Below, piece after piece: positions 63,134 to 64,000 of a DNA stretch of 64,000 bases; positions within the stretch are counted from its first letter, which is position 1, and each line of letters starts with the position of its first letter. The stretch lies in assembly GCF_029227915.1 (NCBI RefSeq), contig NC_079877.1, positions 26,871,851 to 26,935,850 on the forward strand. Reading direction: 5' to 3'. Position numbers and translations under genes: made by a program. The stretch comes from Hydractinia symbiolongicarpus. Taxonomy: Eukaryota; Cnidaria; Hydrozoa; Anthoathecata; Hydractiniidae. The notes under the pieces are model-generated. The model saw nothing but the letters and a program-made list of their open reading frames with translations. It did no database searches and was not told where the DNA came from.

Positions 63134-64000
63134 TTCTAGCTTCGCGATCTCCCCCTCCTTCCAACATAGGCCACAACAATACCCACAACCATGTAGAGAT
63201 GCTTAGCTGCATGCTCGACAATTTTCTGAAGAAGAACGAGACGATCGTGCCGATGATCCCAGGTAACGCAGCACCTGCCTTCCCTGCTAGGTACTTCAAA
63301 AATCTCCCGAGCCTTTCCAGTTGTTTCTGTGCAAAACCCTTTCCGCCACCGCTTCCTCCAGCTGCAGCAGCTCCTCCACCACCTCCCGTAACTGCAAGTA
63401 TGATGGTAGAAATTAGTAGACCTACATCCGAGACGATGCTCGCTATAGTAATCCCCTGCTCTTTGAAGAGGATCTTAAGTTTTTTGGCCAAGGTTTTTTC
63501 ATCCCCAGCGATCTTGATCAAGGTGTCTTTGATGTTCCTGAGCTGGGGTATATGTCAGTGGATAGTATGCCATGTACTTCCCTTGTGGCGTTCTTTTTAT
63601 CGTTCAGATCTTTAATCCTCTTCTCTAGCCCTTCTATTTCCCCCTCCAGTTCTGCTTGTCGACCCTCGGTTGCCCCAGCTTTCGGCTTCTCAAGTTCTTC
63701 TACCTAACCTGCCGTGTTAATCTCGCTGTCGTATGAAATCATCCTGCTTTTCAGGATTTTCAAATTGCCTTTTAATGTCTGGAGTTCGAAGTCAAGACCC
63801 CTTCTCTCGCGTTCGGTGATGCCACCAAACTCCATAAGTCTCTCCATGTCATCGACAACGTTCTCGATCTCCTCCAACGAGTCCATGTCGATGTCATAAG
63901 TCTGTTCTGTTGCTTCCGCTGAGGTGATGCTGCTAGACGATGTTCCGCGATGTTTCTCCATCTCAATATTCTCGGTCTGGAACTTTACTCTGCGCTTCTC
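63129..64000 (-). pseudogene. Coiled-coil, glycine-rich, membrane-tail protein of the GC-rich element (partial, broken)
   Basis: Frame open at the right edge: a charged start (an ATG at 63961 may be internal) leads into an acidic coiled coil (DIDMDSLEEIENVVDDMERL). An in-frame TAG follows at 63706-63704, the same frame then continues (ELEGEIEGLEKRIKDLNDKK), and a frame change near 63545 leads to the last block. That block has ILFKEQGITIASIVSDVGLL and ISTIILAVTG (a hydrophobic segment), a run of Gly/Ala, an amphipathic LERLGRFLKYLAGKAG and a second hydrophobic segment (ALPGIIGTIVSFFF). The layout suggests a membrane-active or membrane-anchored virion or fusion-like protein, but this is inference from composition only. 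Confidence 0.5.

Larger units (their letters stand above)
60650..64000. mobile_element. GC-rich multi-gene element, probably virus-derived or Polinton-like (left part)
   Basis: Composition jumps: a sample line at 62041-62100 has 29 of 60 G+C, against 13 of 60 at 60301-60360. Small intronless genes crowd both strands: plus at 60923-61135, 61132-61299 and 61934-63091, minus at 61288-61917 and from 63129 to beyond the right edge. Spacers are very short and palindromic. Several frames are interrupted. Similar uncharacterised proteins are, as far as I recall, widespread in predicted cnidarian proteomes, but I cannot verify this. No polymerase, integrase, ATPase or capsid is recognised in the visible part, so the class is open. 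The left border is placed by composition; no terminal repeat pair can be tested because the right end is outside the window. Confidence 0.6.

Noticed and set aside
63199-63615. 138-aa plus-strand ORF rich in Pro
   Set aside because: It is the antisense of the Gly/Ala-rich coding segment; the minus frame has the membrane and coiled-coil pattern.

Overview
The window is animal (metazoan) nuclear DNA, most likely from a cnidarian and perhaps a hydrozoan. The host sequence is strongly AT-rich. Its genes are split by many introns with GT-AG borders. The repeats (Penelope-like, BEL/Pao, Copia and RTE-type retroelements, small Helitrons, tRNA-derived SINEs) suit a cnidarian, but the species call is an inference. 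No bacterial operons, CRISPR arrays or rRNA genes are seen.

Host genes, left to right. (1) The first 119 bases hold the minus-strand 5' end of a proline-rich protein. (2) A MINDY-family deubiquitinase lies on minus, 5113-1426 (4 exons, 530 aa). It has a degenerate duplicate of its first exon upstream and a C-terminal CaaX box. (3) TBC1D23 runs 11437-18955 on plus (18 exons, 669 aa). (4) GRTP1-type RabGAP runs 21621-28648 on plus (11 exons, 332 aa). (5) A heavy-chain-type ferritin runs 30084-30995 (3 exons, 171 aa), with TATA box, CCAAT box, an AP-1/ARE-like site and a classic iron-responsive element. (6) A 271-aa protein with a possible beta-trefoil domain runs 42839-51564 (8 exons). (7) A PPP1R35-like centriole/PP1-binding protein runs 53493-56456, with a possible alternative last exon. 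(8) An intronless single-pass RING-H2 protein lies at 59694-60221. The spliced frames of every multi-exon model add up to whole codons, which supports the exon borders.

Mobile DNA fills the gaps and introns. A Penelope-like element lies at 7178-9134, capped by an inverted copy of its own 3' end; a second lies in a GRTP1 intron (26951-28150). Two copies of a family with inverted ends lie at 31721-32428 and 33393-35344, the second carrying a nested RTE-like LINE. A BEL/Pao element with two LTRs (38242-42728) sits just upstream of the gene-6 start codon. A Copia element with two LTRs (43152-46941) sits in its first intron and has a 5-bp target duplication and a tRNA-iMet primer site. A 53-bp minisatellite occurs both beside the BEL element and inside the Copia gag. 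Helitron-like elements occur at 17.2-17.5, 35.95, 36.7 and 57.1-57.4 kb, the last two copies exactly head-to-tail.

From about 60.65 kb to the window end the character changes. GC rises to roughly half, genes become small, dense, intronless and on both strands, and several are broken. This looks like the left part of an integrated DNA-virus-like or Polinton-like element. A perfect 26-bp palindrome contains both start codons of its divergent gene pair, and a near-perfect palindrome marks its convergent gene junction. I do not recognise a polymerase, integrase or capsid in the visible part, so its class stays open. It is the best candidate here for something undescribed.
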